From: Cyclobacterium roseum
GTDB lineage: Bacteria; Bacteroidota; Bacteroidia; Cytophagales; Cyclobacteriaceae
Length of the DNA stretch: 64,000 bases
Direction: 5' to 3'
NCBI RefSeq assembly: GCF_010119225.1
Contig: NZ_WNKF01000004.1
Coordinates: forward strand, 124,001-188,000
Shown piece by piece: positions 1-10,180 of this stretch; position 1 is the stretch's first letter; each line of letters begins with the position of its first letter. Under the pieces are notes generated by a model. It ran no database searches. It was not told the DNA's origin and was given only the letters and a program-made list of their open reading frames with translations. The translations under genes and the position numbers were made by a program.

Positions 1-148
1 GGAAGATTACCTCCTGAGTAGTTTTTACACAATTGCCATACATAAACCCTAGTTTTCTATTAACTTTACGCCTCCTTTTGAGGCAGTTGTCACGTGTTGG
101 AAAAGCAAAAAAAGGGAATACCCAAACCGAAAATAGTTTCTATTTGCA

Positions 149-3100
149 GTGAAAAAATATAAGGAGTATAAACAGGTAGCGTATCCCAAGATAGGGGAGG
201 ATATATTGGCTTTTTGGAAAAGCCACCAAATTTTTGAAAAATCAGTTGCGAACAGGGAGGGAGCCCCCAGCTACACCTTTTATGAAGGGCCCCCTTCCGC
301 CAATGGCACCCCGGGCATTCACCATGTGATGGCCAGAGCCATCAAAGATGTCTTTTGCCGATATAAAACGCTGAAAGGGTTTCAGGTCAAACGTAAAGGG
401 GGCTGGGATACCCATGGCCTCCCCGTGGAACTTCAGGTAGAGAAGGAGCTGGGCATTACTAAAGAGGATATCGGGAGCAAAATTTCCGTAGAGGCCTACA
501 ACCAGAAATGCCGGGAAACCGTCATGCGCTTTAAGCATGAATGGGATGATCTGACCGAAAAAATTGGGTATTGGGTAGATCTCGATGATCCGTATATCAC
601 ATTCGATGCAAAATATGTCGAAACCTTATGGCACCTGCTAAAGAAATTGTACGACAAGGATCTTCTATATAAAGGCTACACCATCCAACCTTATTCTCCC
701 GCAGCAGGAACCGGTCTTAGTTCGCACGAACTCAACCAACCCGGTTGCTACCGGGATGTGAAGGACACTTCCATCACCGCTCAATTCAAGGTTCGCGGGG
801 AGGAAAATCTCTACATCCTTGCCTGGACCACCACCCCCTGGACCCTTCCGTCCAATTCAGCCCTGGCCATAGGGGAGAAACTGGATTATGTGAAGGTACG
901 CACATTCAATCCCTATACCTTTGAACCCCAAACCGTAATTCTTGCGAAGGAAAGGATCCGGGCCTACTTTCATCCCGATGGATCCAAGTTGGACCTGGAA
1001 ACCTACAAGCCTGGCGACAAAATTATCCCTTACCGGATCGTAGAACAGCTCAAGGGCAAGGACTTACTAGGACTGAAATACGAACAACTATTCCCCATAC
1101 CGGAATTGGCCCTTCCAGACCCGGCTTTTTCGGTCATCGCCGGGGATTACGTGACCACCGAAGACGGTACCGGAGTTGTCCACCTGGCCAAAGCCTTTGG
1201 TGCCGACGATTTCAGAACCCTGACCCAGCAAAACATTCCCGGTATATTTCTCCGGGACGACCGGGATCAGGAAATTCCTGTAGTGGACAAGAAAGGGAAA
1301 TTTCTCCCCGTAGTGGGCCGGTACCTGAAAGCAAAAATGGCGGAGCACGACATTCAGGCTCATAAGCCGCTGGGGGAAGATGACTTTTTTGTCAAAAATT
1401 ATTCGCTGGATGACGAAAATGATAAATCTTATAAAAGTACGGATGTCATCATTTCCATTATATTAAAAAATGAAAACAAGGCGTTTAAGGTAGAAAAATA
1501 CGAACACAGTTATCCCCACTGCTGGCGTACCGACATGCCAATCTTGTACTATCCACTGGAAAGCTGGTTTATCAAAACGACGGCTTATAAGGATCAGTTG
1601 GTAGCCCATAACCGAACCATCAACTGGAAACCGGAATCCACCGGAACCGGCAGGTTTGGCAACTGGCTCGAAAATCTCGTGGACTGGAATCTCAGCCGCT
1701 CCCGGTATTGGGGTACTCCTTTGCCTATCTGGAGAAACGAAGCAGGTACCCAAACCAAATGCATCGGCTCGATTGCCGAATTGGAAGCAGAAATCGAGCA
1801 GTCCATAGCTAAAGGCTACATGAAGGAATCCCCCTTTAAAGGGAAAGAGCCGGATTTGCACCGCCCCTATGTGGACGATATAGTATTGGTGGGGGAAAAT
1901 GGAGACAAACTATTTCGTGAAGCTGACTTGATTGACGTTTGGTTTGACTCCGGAGCCATGCCCTATGCCCAGTGGCATTATCCTTTTGAAAACGAAGCTC
2001 AATTTAAGGCCAATTACCCGGCAGATTTTATTGCAGAAGGAGTTGACCAAACCCGGGGTTGGTTTTTTACCCTCCACACCCTGGCGGTAATGCTTTTTGA
2101 CAACGTGGCTTTCAAAAATGTCATCGCCAATGGACTGGTACTGGATAAAAATGGAAACAAAATGTCCAAGCGCCTGGGTAACGCCGTGGATCCCTTTTTG
2201 ACGTTAAAGGAGTTCGGTCCCGATGCCTTGCGCTGGTACATGCTTAGCAATGCCAACCCCTGGGATAACCTGAAGTTCAATCAGGAAGGAGTGGCAGAAG
2301 TCCAGAGACGGTTTTTTGGAACGCTTCAAAACACCTATAATTTCTTTGCCCTTTACGCCAACCTGGATGACTTTGTCTACCGGAAGGATACGAAGATTCC
2401 AGTAAAAAACAGACCGGAACTGGATCGATGGATCCTGTCCAAACTGCAATCACTGATCCGGGAAACCGGGGATGCGTATGAAAACTACGACGTTACACCG
2501 GCCACGCGTGCGATCATGAGCTTTACCGTGGACCAGCTGTCTAACTGGTATGTGCGGCTGGCCAGAAAACGCTTTTGGAGAGGAGACATGAATCCTGACA
2601 AACAGGCTGCTTATGAAACCCTGTACGAATGCCTGGAAATGCTGTCCAAGTTAATGGCCCCTGTGGCACCTTTTTATGCCGATTGGCTTTACCAAAACCT
2701 TACCGAAAGCCTGGATATAAGCCCCCTTTCGGTACACTTGACAGACTGGCCAACCATGGAGGATGAACTAGTCAATGAGCGATTGGAAAATAGCATGCAA
2801 CTGGCTCAGGAGATCTCTTCTCTGGTACATTCACTGAGGAAAAAAGAAAAACTGAAAGTAAGGCAGCCCCTTCAAAAAATCCTCATTCCGGTGTTGCAAG
2901 CGGAAACGCAAGCCTACATCCAACATGTGGAAGAGTTGATCAAATCCGAAGTTAATGTCAAATCCATAGACTACATCGACGATACCTCTGGTATTCTGGT
3001 AAAAAGCATCAAGCCGAATTTTGCTCTTTTAGGTAAAAGATTCGGTCCGAAAATGAAACTGGTCAACCAGGCGATTCAAAAATGGGGTAAGCAAGAAATT

Positions 3101-3523
3101 GCCCGTATTGAAAAAGAGGGTCGGATGACAATGACCCTCGATGGCACTGAGGAAACCATTACCCTGGAAGAGGTATTGATACAATCCCAGGATATTCCCG
3201 GATGGTCGGTAGCCAGTGATAATGGACTGACCGTGGCGCTGGACGTGACGCTTACGACCGAGTTGAAAGAAGAGGGAATTGCCCGGGATTTTGTAAACCG
3301 GATCCAAAACCTGAGAAAGGACCTAGGCCTGGAAGTTCAGGATAAAATTCGTATCAAAGCGGCCGCATCCGATCAACTGGTAAGCGGTGCATTGAACCAT
3401 TTTTCGGACTATATCCAAACCGAAACCCAGGCCTTAGCATTGCAAATGGAAAACGAAATAAAAAATCCAACCGTACTGGAAATGGATGAGTACACACTCT
3501 CCGTTACCATAGAGAAAGTTTAG
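149..3523 (+). CDS. ileS: Isoleucyl-tRNA synthetase, long form
   Basis: Charges tRNA-Ile with isoleucine in the cytoplasm. The 1124-residue product is the long form usual in Bacteroidota. The class I signature is visible as GIHH (about residues 56-59, the HIGH variant that follows PPSANGTP) and as KMSKR (671-675); the editing (CP1) domain lies between them and the anticodon-binding domain follows. The start is GTG: the sequence MKKYKEYKQV fits the family N-terminus and no nearby ATG competes. It is followed after 2 bp by lspA, so the pair is probably co-transcribed. The first 148 bases are non-coding leader in which I see no certain promoter. No TraR/DksA-like gene lies between ileS and lspA, although one is often found there in this phylum (recalled, not checked). 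Confidence 0.97.
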   Translation: MKKYKEYKQVAYPKIGEDILAFWKSHQIFEKSVANREGAPSYTFYEGPPSANGTPGIHHVMARAIKDVFCRYKTLKGFQVKRKGGWDTHGLPVELQVEKELGITKEDIGSKISVEAYNQKCRETVMRFKHEWDDLTEKIGYWVDLDDPYITFDAKYVETLWHLLKKLYDKDLLYKGYTIQPYSPAAGTGLSSHELNQPGCYRDVKDTSITAQFKVRGEENLYILAWTTTPWTLPSNSALAIGEKLDYVKVRTFNPYTFEPQTVILAKERIRAYFHPDGSKLDLETYKPGDKIIPYRIVEQLKGKDLLGLKYEQLFPIPELALPDPAFSVIAGDYVTTEDGTGVVHLAKAFGADDFRTLTQQNIPGIFLRDDRDQEIPVVDKKGKFLPVVGRYLKAKMAEHDIQAHKPLGEDDFFVKNYSLDDENDKSYKSTDVIISIILKNENKAFKVEKYEHSYPHCWRTDMPILYYPLESWFIKTTAYKDQLVAHNRTINWKPESTGTGRFGNWLENLVDWNLSRSRYWGTPLPIWRNEAGTQTKCIGSIAELEAEIEQSIAKGYMKESPFKGKEPDLHRPYVDDIVLVGENGDKLFREADLIDVWFDSGAMPYAQWHYPFENEAQFKANYPADFIAEGVDQTRGWFFTLHTLAVMLFDNVAFKNVIANGLVLDKNGNKMSKRLGNAVDPFLTLKEFGPDALRWYMLSNANPWDNLKFNQEGVAEVQRRFFGTLQNTYNFFALYANLDDFVYRKDTKIPVKNRPELDRWILSKLQSLIRETGDAYENYDVTPATRAIMSFTVDQLSNWYVRLARKRFWRGDMNPDKQAAYETLYECLEMLSKLMAPVAPFYADWLYQNLTESLDISPLSVHLTDWPTMEDELVNERLENSMQLAQEISSLVHSLRKKEKLKVRQPLQKILIPVLQAETQAYIQHVEELIKSEVNVKSIDYIDDTSGILVKSIKPNFALLGKRFGPKMKLVNQAIQKWGKQEIARIEKEGRMTMTLDGTEETITLEEVLIQSQDIPGWSVASDNGLTVALDVTLTTELKEEGIARDFVNRIQNLRKDLGLEVQDKIRIKAAASDQLVSGALNHFSDYIQTETQALALQMENEIKNPTVLEMDEYTLSVTIEKV

Positions 3524-3525
3524 CT

Positions 3526-4164
3526 ATGAACTATTTGAAGTATTTTGGCATCACCCTTATTGTGATCCTCCTGGACCAGGCAGTAAAAATGTTGGTGCAT
3601 AATGGTATGGATTTCGGCACCGTAGGGCAAATAAAAGTTTTTGGAGATTGGTTTAAACTGCACTATACCACCAATCCGGGCATGGCATTTGGCATGCAAC
3701 TGGGCTCGGAATATGGTAAATTGATCCTCACCAGTTTTCGGTTGATTGCCATGTTTGGGATTGGCTATTACTTGTATGCCCTGATCCAAAAAAAGGCCCA
3801 CCCGGGATACATCTTCTGCATATCCATGATTTTAGGTGGAGCGGTTGGAAATTTAATTGACAGTGTTTTTTATGGGGTTTGGTTGGGAAATGCGCCCTTC
3901 GATGCCCCCAGCCCCTGGTTTCACGGTCAGGTAATCGACATGTTTTACATTGATATCTGGGAAGGCTTTATTCCGGAATGGGTCCCATTGATGGGTGGAA
4001 GCTATACAGCGCTCTGGCCCATTTTTAACATTGCGGATGCCTCCATTTTCGTCGGCGTGGCGATCATTCTACTCTACCAGAAACGGTTTTTTGAAGAAAA
4101 TGATGCCAACGAAGAGGAAGAAGACGAGGTGCAGCGGCAATTTATCGATGAAAAGAAAGCATAG
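3526..4164 (+). CDS. lspA: Lipoprotein signal peptidase (SPase II)
   Basis: Inner-membrane aspartyl protease that removes the signal peptide of prolipoproteins after diacylglyceryl transfer. The 212-residue protein shows the family motifs in order: LLDQAVK near residue 15, NPGMAFG near 50, GGAVGNLID near 104-112, then the two catalytic-aspartate motifs GQVIDMFY (D138) and FNIADASI (D171). Four membrane segments are apparent. Between the two aspartates there is a longer insertion than in proteobacterial enzymes, as is common in Bacteroidota. The C-terminus is a short highly acidic tail (EENDANEEEEDEV). It starts 2 bp after ileS and converges on the KilA-N genes. Confidence 0.96.
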   Translation: MNYLKYFGITLIVILLDQAVKMLVHNGMDFGTVGQIKVFGDWFKLHYTTNPGMAFGMQLGSEYGKLILTSFRLIAMFGIGYYLYALIQKKAHPGYIFCISMILGGAVGNLIDSVFYGVWLGNAPFDAPSPWFHGQVIDMFYIDIWEGFIPEWVPLMGGSYTALWPIFNIADASIFVGVAIILLYQKRFFEENDANEEEEDEVQRQFIDEKKA

Positions 4165-4283
4165 GAACTTTTAAGGTAATTTAAGTGATTCCCAGTCAAG
4201 GTAATTCGCTGTTACAATAGTTTTGACAAAAATATAATCAAGATTGATTTCACAGTTCATTACTCAAAACCCATTATTCCTCA

Positions 4284-5114
4284 TCACCTCAGTTTTTTTG
4301 TCTGGTCTTTATGCTTCAGCAGGGATTTTATCTGTGTAATTGCCATTTGATTGAGTTGTGTCAGCCGTTCCGGTTGTTCTATCTCCTGATGGATCAGCAT
4401 GGCATTGACACTTTCCATGTTGGAGAGCACCACCAATTGCTCTAGCGAGGCATAATCTCTAATATTCCCTTTTAGATCAGGGTTTTGATCGCGCCATTGT
4501 TTAGCCGTTTTACCAAACAGGGCGACATTCAATACATCTGCTTCATTGGCATAGATGAAGGAAACCTGCTGTTTTGAGAGTTTTTCAGGAATCAGGTTTT
4601 CTTTGATAGCATCTGTGTGGATATGGTAATTTACTTTGGCTAATGTTCGTTGAAAATTCCATTCTAGTTTAAGTCGATCGCTTTCCTCTTCTTTGAGCCG
4701 CTGGAATTCATTGATTAGATAAAACTTGAATTCGGCACTGATCCAGGTGGCAAATTCGAAAGCGATATCCCGGTGAGCAAAAGTGCCACCATACCGGCCT
4801 GACTTGGAAATGATTCCGATGGCATGGGTAGCCTCTATCCATTTTTGAGGAGTAAGGGCAAAGCTGTTGGCACCTGATTGATTTTTAAAAGCATCGAATT
4901 CGATGCTTTTAAAGTCGGGATTGTTCAATTGTTCCCAAAGTCCACAAAACTCAATGGCGCTTCGGGTTCTCATCCAGTTTTGGATAATATAGTTGGTGCG
5001 TTCAGCATCCCGGTACCGGGCCATATCAGTAAGCGAAATGTAGTCATCCGCTTTTGTAGAAAAAAGGGTGATTTCCTTCCCCTTTACTTTTATAAGTTTA
5101 TTTTTTGCCATCAT
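4284..5114 (-). CDS. KilA-N domain protein, full length
   Basis: A 276-residue protein whose first about 100 residues form a KilA-N DNA-binding domain, with the signatures ADDYISLTDMARY, IIQNWMRTRSAIEF and WIEATHAIGI...GRYGGTFAHRDIAFEFATWIS. A helical C-terminal half follows (DUF-like, containing LNVALFGKTAKQWR). KilA-N proteins are known from phages as antirepressor-like or regulatory proteins and occur as single chromosomal genes in Bacteroidota; the role here is unknown. Two ATGs lie back to back; the second (at 5111) gives MAKNK, matching the start of the neighbouring paralogue. The upstream truncated paralogue ends in the same few bases, so translation is probably coupled. Confidence 0.85.
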   Translation of the reverse strand: MMAKNKLIKVKGKEITLFSTKADDYISLTDMARYRDAERTNYIIQNWMRTRSAIEFCGLWEQLNNPDFKSIEFDAFKNQSGANSFALTPQKWIEATHAIGIISKSGRYGGTFAHRDIAFEFATWISAEFKFYLINEFQRLKEEESDRLKLEWNFQRTLAKVNYHIHTDAIKENLIPEKLSKQQVSFIYANEADVLNVALFGKTAKQWRDQNPDLKGNIRDYASLEQLVVLSNMESVNAMLIHQEIEQPERLTQLNQMAITQIKSLLKHKDQTKKLR

Positions 5115-5371
5115 TTAAAAATTAAATCACCAGAATTTATCCTGATCGCATTTTTAATTGTACCGAATTCGGTATAATTAAAATCTGGGTTGTAGAGTGA
5201 CTCCCATTCTCCAAGATATTCAATCGTGCTCTTCAGGCTTAACCACTTGATGATGACTACATCCTTCAACTGACTTCTAGCCATATCCGTCAGGGAAATG
5301 TAGTCGTCTGCATCCTGAGATAAGACTGTGATCTCTGCTCCTTCAATCGTTATTTTCTTATTCTTTGCCAT
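5111..5371 (-). pseudogene. Truncated KilA-N paralogue
   Basis: An 86-residue reading frame whose first about 70 residues parallel the downstream full-length KilA-N protein: both begin MAKNK, both carry DADDYISLTDMAR or ADDYISLTDMAR, then a Trp-containing helix, I-E-[YF]-x-G-x-W-E and NPDF. After GTIKN the similarity is lost and the frame stops after NSGDLIFK, so the WIE...GRYGG half of the KilA-N fold and the whole C-terminal domain are missing. It overlaps the start of the full-length gene by a few bases. I read it as a duplicate truncated by unequal recombination. It could still make a small protein made only of the N-terminal part of the domain. Confidence 0.6.
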
Positions 5372-5508
5372 TAATCGCTCACTTTGAAAAGCTTTCAGAA
5401 ATGATAATTTCAGGGTTCAATGATCTCTTCATGATCAGTACGCTTTCCTTCCCATTTGTATAAACTCTCGATGAAGGTCCAACCAAAATCGTAATGTTAC
5501 TCTATTCC

Positions 5509-8500
5509 CTACCGTACCAGCAAAAACGATCCGGATTTCGTCTCCTGGCTGCCATCCGGTGCCGTATAGGAAAGCCGGTATACGTAGCTACCTGCCGGAG
5601 CCGCCTTGCCCTGGTAATATCCGTTCCATCCCTCGGACTGTTCGTCTGAGGTATAAAAAATCACTTCTCCCCATTTATTAAAAACCCAGAATTCAAGTCC
5701 GTCTATTTTAGCGAAAACGGGGAAGTAATGGGTATTGCTACCATCGGAAGCATCGGGAGTGAATCCATCGGGCATGCGAATCTCAAAAGCCAAAATAGAA
5801 ATCTCCCGCGTAAACCCTGCGGTACAGCCATTCCCATCTACCAGCTCCAGACTGACCGTAAAAGTGCCTTTTTGCCGGTATTGATGCGTGGGGCTGGCCG
5901 CTGTGCTTTGGTTACCGTCCCCAAAGTCCCACAAAAATGCCGTTACGTTCCCGGTAAAACCAGCATCAAACTCGATTGGATCTCCTATAAAAAACTCCGA
6001 AGTGGGAGGGTTTCCGGGACCCGAAAAGTCAAAACTGGCATCCAGCACATAGGGAAGCACTTCCACTTCCTGACTGGAGGAACACCCTTTTTCATCCTGA
6101 ATGGTAACCGAATAGGTTCCCGGTATGACGCTGACCATGGTGAATCCATCATCCGCTACTTCCCCTCCGGTCCATTGAATTTCAACGGCATCTGCTTCCT
6201 CCTCCAAAATCACCAAAAAGGTAGTTTCTAACCCCGGCTCACCGCAAATCACCTCCGTAGAGGAAGCGATAGTAAATTCCGGAGGCTCCGGAGACGCAAT
6301 GGTAAACGTTTCTTCCCGACTGCACCCGGAACCATTGGAAATGACTACTGAATAGGACCCGGGCCCAATATTTTCAAGGTTCGGCGTGGTGGCTCCGTTA
6401 GACCAGGCATAGGTAAGCAAGGCCGGATCTCCATCCGGAAGGATCGCGATGGATGCCGTTTCCAGATTTTGGCAGCTTTGCACAGGCGTAATCTCCGAGG
6501 CATAGGAAAGCGTTTCCACCCCTGCTACCTCAAAAGAACGTTCTTGTAGGCAACCATTGGTATCCATAGCCCGAATCAGGTAACTCCCTGATTCCAAATC
6601 CCCGAAGCGAATATCTCTGCCCATCTCAAAATCCCGGTTGCTGATCCTTTCTTCCGAACCATCCCCACCAACAAGATACAGGTCAGCGCTAACGGGAGCG
6701 GTTCCACCCTGAATTTCAACCACAACCCATGCCTCGTTTGCCGGATCACATCCCAAGTCCAGATTGGAAGCCTCTGTGTCCAGAAGAATTTCTACCTGTT
6801 CTGGCTGCTCCAGTGTCACGGAACCACTTGTGGTACAATTTTGACTGTCGGTAATCATAACGGTATAAGTTCCCGAAGGAAGGTTTTCCAGACTGGGTGT
6901 AGTACTATCGGCGGTATCATCCCACTGATAGGTATAGGGTGCTGTTCCGCCTTCCACTTGCACTGAAACCGCGCCATCGGATGCACCAAAACAGGAAATA
7001 GGAAATCCTCCATAATCAGAAGTCACCGACACAGTGGCTTCCATGGTTTGGTGCACCAATGTAAAGGGCCGAAAACAAGCTGACTCATCGCCCAATACAG
7101 CGACAAATGAGCGAAGCTGCTCTGATTTAGGGAACGGGTTGGCTGCTGTGTATTCGACAGTGCCATCCGCTACAGGAAACGCATCGTAAAATCGCGCACC
7201 ATCCGGGAAATATCCCACGAGCTCGGATACATCAATCGCATCTTCCCCCACATTGCAGAGTTGGATCGCAAGTGGATCTCCGACATCTGGACAGGAACCT
7301 TCGTCCACCATGACGTCAAAATAAATCGGATCAGACAGGGGGTTGAGGGTACATGTACCGTCGCTGGCAAAGCCCTGAATCACGGGGCTGGAAAAAACGA
7401 TATCGGTATTGGCATTTTTCCCGGTTACTTCTCCGGAAATGTCAAAATTGCTTGTGCATTGAAATCCGTCAGGACCGGCGCAGTTATCAGGGGCTATTAA
7501 CGTATACTCCACAAAACCGATCAAATCATCCGGGTCCGCCGAAACGGGCACGTCCCCGATCTCCCAAACCAGGGTTCCCCCCGAACCTAGGGAAGGTTCA
7601 TAATTTATTCCACCCGGCATCGGGTTGCCATCCCACCAAATTTCGTTTACTTGCTCAAAATCAACGGATGGCGGCAGGGGAATTTCCACTCTGGCATCTT
7701 TAATCGCCTCCTGCCCCTTATTTCGGATCTCAACCCGAAATGTTAGCGGCTCCTTACCGGTCACCTGATAAACTTCATCCACCTGCGGGTTTTCTCCGGT
7801 AAACTGATGGATAGCCTCTAACTTTGTCTGCCGGGCATTAATCGAAAAGGTAATATTAAAAATGGCGTAGGTATCAATGACAGAGGCATAATTAAAACGG
7901 GTTTGGGTTTGTCCATTGGCAATGATGCGATTGTCCTCATTTGGAATCTGAAAAACGGCCAGGTCCATACCCGTATTATTAATCAATTCCGGTTTCCGGG
8001 GGTTTCCCCCAGTAGAGATACTGCTATTGAAAAAATTAAAGGTGTCGTTGCTATCGTGTTGAAGGCGTACAAATTCCCCGGAATTTACTCCTTCCTCGAT
8101 TTCAAAATAATCTCCTGTGCCGCCTCTTTCGCCCTCAGCAGCCATTACCCCCAATTTCACATTTACTGGTCCGGATTCCACTGCGGAAAACCCCTGTAAA
8201 TCAAGAATATTATTTTGGTTCAGATAAGACTCTACATAAGCAAAACCATCAAACACGACCACATCTCTGGCTTCCATCAGGGCATTTTCGTAGACTACTA
8301 CCATTCCCCAGCCGCCGTAAAAGCCGATTGATCCACCCGTTCCCTCTTGTAATGCCAAATCCGCTATCCAATACTCTCCCGAGCCAGCAGATTTTACCAT
8401 ATCGGTTACATCCGCATATCCGACAAACAAACCGTCCTGTTCCAGATACGATTCAGGAAACCAGATTTCGTCATTTTGTGCTTGCACCGTAGTATACGCT

Positions 8501-8997
8501 GTTTGTCCCGGCACTTTTATGCTAACCTTTTTTTTATCTAAGTTTTTGGTAATTCCTGCTTTGGTAACGTCAAATTCCATGTCTTCCGAAGAACGTCCTG
8601 TCCAGTAAAGACCCGCAAACAGGACCTCGGTACAGGTGGGATCCGCCCCGTTCTCATTAGAGAAGACAAGGGTTGCAGCGGAGGAATTAAAGGTTTCCGG
8701 ATCGTTGTCCTCATCCACATACACCATGGGGTAATTATTCTGTAGATCGAGACTGTAATTTTCCAGGGTCAGATTTGTGTTTCCGATAATGGTAAAATCT
8801 CCGTTAATATTATAAATATTGGTACTGGGACCATTGGGAGAGGATCGGGGCAAAAAAGGTTGTAGCACCTGAGCAGGAGCGGACGAGGCCTGAAATACCA
8901 TCCACAGCAAAACGATGGCGTACATTTTTCGCCAAACTTTCTTTTGAAATTTTTGTGTCGTCACCACCTGAAATCCAATTCTCGTTCTCGCTTTCAA
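5509..8997 (-). CDS. SprB-repeat/PKD protein with gliding-type (CHU_C) C-terminus, T9SS cargo
   Basis: A 1162-residue exported protein. A signal peptide is visible (hydrophobic MYAIVLLWMVFQASSAPAQ beginning at residue 25; translation may start at that Met instead). The N-terminal half is a large beta-rich region with a DUF11-like segment (FRVEIRNKGQEAIKDARVEIPLPPSV). SprB-type repeats follow (CFGASDGAVSVQVEGGTAPY and YQW...LENLPSGTYTV), then related units with GSYLIRAMDTNGC, and a PKD domain (FLWDFGDGNQSTAASPTHQY). The end is the gliding-motility-associated C-terminal domain (MPDGFTPDASDGSNTHYFPV, VFNKWGEVIFYTSD, GWNGYYQGKAAPAGSYVYRL). That domain is a type B sorting signal for the type IX secretion system, so the protein is probably secreted or surface attached. 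Ligand unknown; an adhesin-like role is inference. Confidence 0.9.
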   Translation of the reverse strand: MKARTRIGFQVVTTQKFQKKVWRKMYAIVLLWMVFQASSAPAQVLQPFLPRSSPNGPSTNIYNINGDFTIIGNTNLTLENYSLDLQNNYPMVYVDEDNDPETFNSSAATLVFSNENGADPTCTEVLFAGLYWTGRSSEDMEFDVTKAGITKNLDKKKVSIKVPGQTAYTTVQAQNDEIWFPESYLEQDGLFVGYADVTDMVKSAGSGEYWIADLALQEGTGGSIGFYGGWGMVVVYENALMEARDVVVFDGFAYVESYLNQNNILDLQGFSAVESGPVNVKLGVMAAEGERGGTGDYFEIEEGVNSGEFVRLQHDSNDTFNFFNSSISTGGNPRKPELINNTGMDLAVFQIPNEDNRIIANGQTQTRFNYASVIDTYAIFNITFSINARQTKLEAIHQFTGENPQVDEVYQVTGKEPLTFRVEIRNKGQEAIKDARVEIPLPPSVDFEQVNEIWWDGNPMPGGINYEPSLGSGGTLVWEIGDVPVSADPDDLIGFVEYTLIAPDNCAGPDGFQCTSNFDISGEVTGKNANTDIVFSSPVIQGFASDGTCTLNPLSDPIYFDVMVDEGSCPDVGDPLAIQLCNVGEDAIDVSELVGYFPDGARFYDAFPVADGTVEYTAANPFPKSEQLRSFVAVLGDESACFRPFTLVHQTMEATVSVTSDYGGFPISCFGASDGAVSVQVEGGTAPYTYQWDDTADSTTPSLENLPSGTYTVMITDSQNCTTSGSVTLEQPEQVEILLDTEASNLDLGCDPANEAWVVVEIQGGTAPVSADLYLVGGDGSEERISNRDFEMGRDIRFGDLESGSYLIRAMDTNGCLQERSFEVAGVETLSYASEITPVQSCQNLETASIAILPDGDPALLTYAWSNGATTPNLENIGPGSYSVVISNGSGCSREETFTIASPEPPEFTIASSTEVICGEPGLETTFLVILEEEADAVEIQWTGGEVADDGFTMVSVIPGTYSVTIQDEKGCSSSQEVEVLPYVLDASFDFSGPGNPPTSEFFIGDPIEFDAGFTGNVTAFLWDFGDGNQSTAASPTHQYRQKGTFTVSLELVDGNGCTAGFTREISILAFEIRMPDGFTPDASDGSNTHYFPVFAKIDGLEFWVFNKWGEVIFYTSDEQSEGWNGYYQGKAAPAGSYVYRLSYTAPDGSQETKSGSFLLVR

Positions 8998-9081
8998 GTA
9001 TACAAAGAAAAATTGAACGGAAACTGATTTACCTAATAAAATAAAACTTCCGCTAATTCCTGGTATACAGAAGGAAAGTAC

Positions 9082-10176
9082 CTATTCGGAAAATAATTCC
9101 TTTACTTTTTCTTTAGGCAGTGCCTTCACCTGCCTCCCTTTTTTACCCTTCATGTCCTCGGCAGCAAACAAGGAATTGATAATGGCTTCCTCCGTCGCTT
9201 CGATGGCCGCTAAAAATAGCGGGGTAATCGCATTGTTATCCAGGGCTGCTACGTTCAAGGGGGATGTTATCAATTCTTTTGAGGTACTGAAAGCGACAAC
9301 ATAATCCCCACTGCCATTGGAGGCAATCCCCCCGGTTCGGGCCAGGCCCATGATGGCTCTCTTTGCGATGCGTTCCAGGTTTCGAGCGTCGACAGGTGCA
9401 TTTGTCGCCACTACGATCATGCAGGAACCGTCGGCAGATTCCAGTTGGTTTTTAAAGCTATATTGTCCCAGGATTTTACCTACAGGCTGCCCTCCGATTT
9501 GTAAAACACCTCCAAAATTACTTTGCACCAGCACCCCGATCGTATAGCCACCCAGATTTTCCGGAAGCTTTCGGGAAGAGGTACCAATACCGCCTTTAAA
9601 TCCAAAACAGATTGTACCGGTACCAGCACCCACATTTCCCTCCTTTACCGGGCCGGTTTTTGCTTTTTTTATCGCCTCTGTCACGTGTTCCCGCTTCACA
9701 TGTCTTCCTCTGATATCATTAAGATAGCCATCGTTCGTTTCTCCCACGACCGCATTGAGCGAGCCCACTTCTTCATTGCCTTCCAAAAACAGCATGTAAT
9801 CCAATATTCCCTCCATACCAGCGGCCACACTCAAGGTGTTGGTCAAAATAATCGGAGATTCCAGGTTTCCCAATTCCTGGATTTGGGTACTACCCGCCAA
9901 TTTGCCAAATCCATTGGCCACGTAAACGGCTGCCGGAACTTTCTGTTGGAATAAATTGCCCGGGTGGGGCAATATGGCGGTCACTCCGGTTCTGACATCT
10001 GCCCCTTCTACCAGGGTAACCTGTCCCACGGACACACCGGGTACGTCAGTGATGGCATTCCACTTTCCCGGATTCAAAACACCCAGGGAAATCCCCTCAT
10101 TCCGGGCGCTATTCTGAGCCTGAGCTGAAGAATGATAAATCAAGGCCATAGCTATCAATACAAGTGAATATCGCAT
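9082..10176 (-). CDS. P1 family (S58, DmpA-like) aminopeptidase
   Basis: A 364-residue exported member of the DmpA/BapA Ntn-hydrolase family, which self-cleaves in front of a catalytic Ser/Thr and removes N-terminal D- or beta-amino acids from peptides. A signal peptide ends near AQA|QNSA. Family motifs: ITDVPGVSVG near 42-51, TGVTAILP, AAVYVANGFGKLAG, NVGAGTGTICFGFKGGIGTSSR, VQSNFGG near 218-223 and ADGSCMIVVATNAP. The last has Ser251 after Gly, aligned with the Gly-Ser cleavage site of DmpA, and is followed by GLARTGG...NGSGDYV. It lies 4 bp downstream of the MazG-like gene on the same strand, so they may be co-transcribed. Confidence 0.9.
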   Translation of the reverse strand: MRYSLVLIAMALIYHSSAQAQNSARNEGISLGVLNPGKWNAITDVPGVSVGQVTLVEGADVRTGVTAILPHPGNLFQQKVPAAVYVANGFGKLAGSTQIQELGNLESPIILTNTLSVAAGMEGILDYMLFLEGNEEVGSLNAVVGETNDGYLNDIRGRHVKREHVTEAIKKAKTGPVKEGNVGAGTGTICFGFKGGIGTSSRKLPENLGGYTIGVLVQSNFGGVLQIGGQPVGKILGQYSFKNQLESADGSCMIVVATNAPVDARNLERIAKRAIMGLARTGGIASNGSGDYVVAFSTSKELITSPLNVAALDNNAITPLFLAAIEATEEAIINSLFAAEDMKGKKGRQVKALPKEKVKELFSE

Positions 10177-10180
10177 GGTA

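Noticed and set aside
1-21. Tail of an upstream gene
   Set aside because: Seven codons before a TAG are too few to support a call.
91-96. CACGTG near the left edge as a third parS
   Set aside because: The flanking bases do not fit TGTTNCACGTGNAACA. The same holds for the CACGTG cores near 9682, 11424 and 58027.
7170-8720. Frames on both strands within the SprB-repeat protein gene
   Set aside because: They are shadows of the large minus-strand gene, without motifs; the same applies to antisense frames in ileS, secA, fadN, hemH and others.
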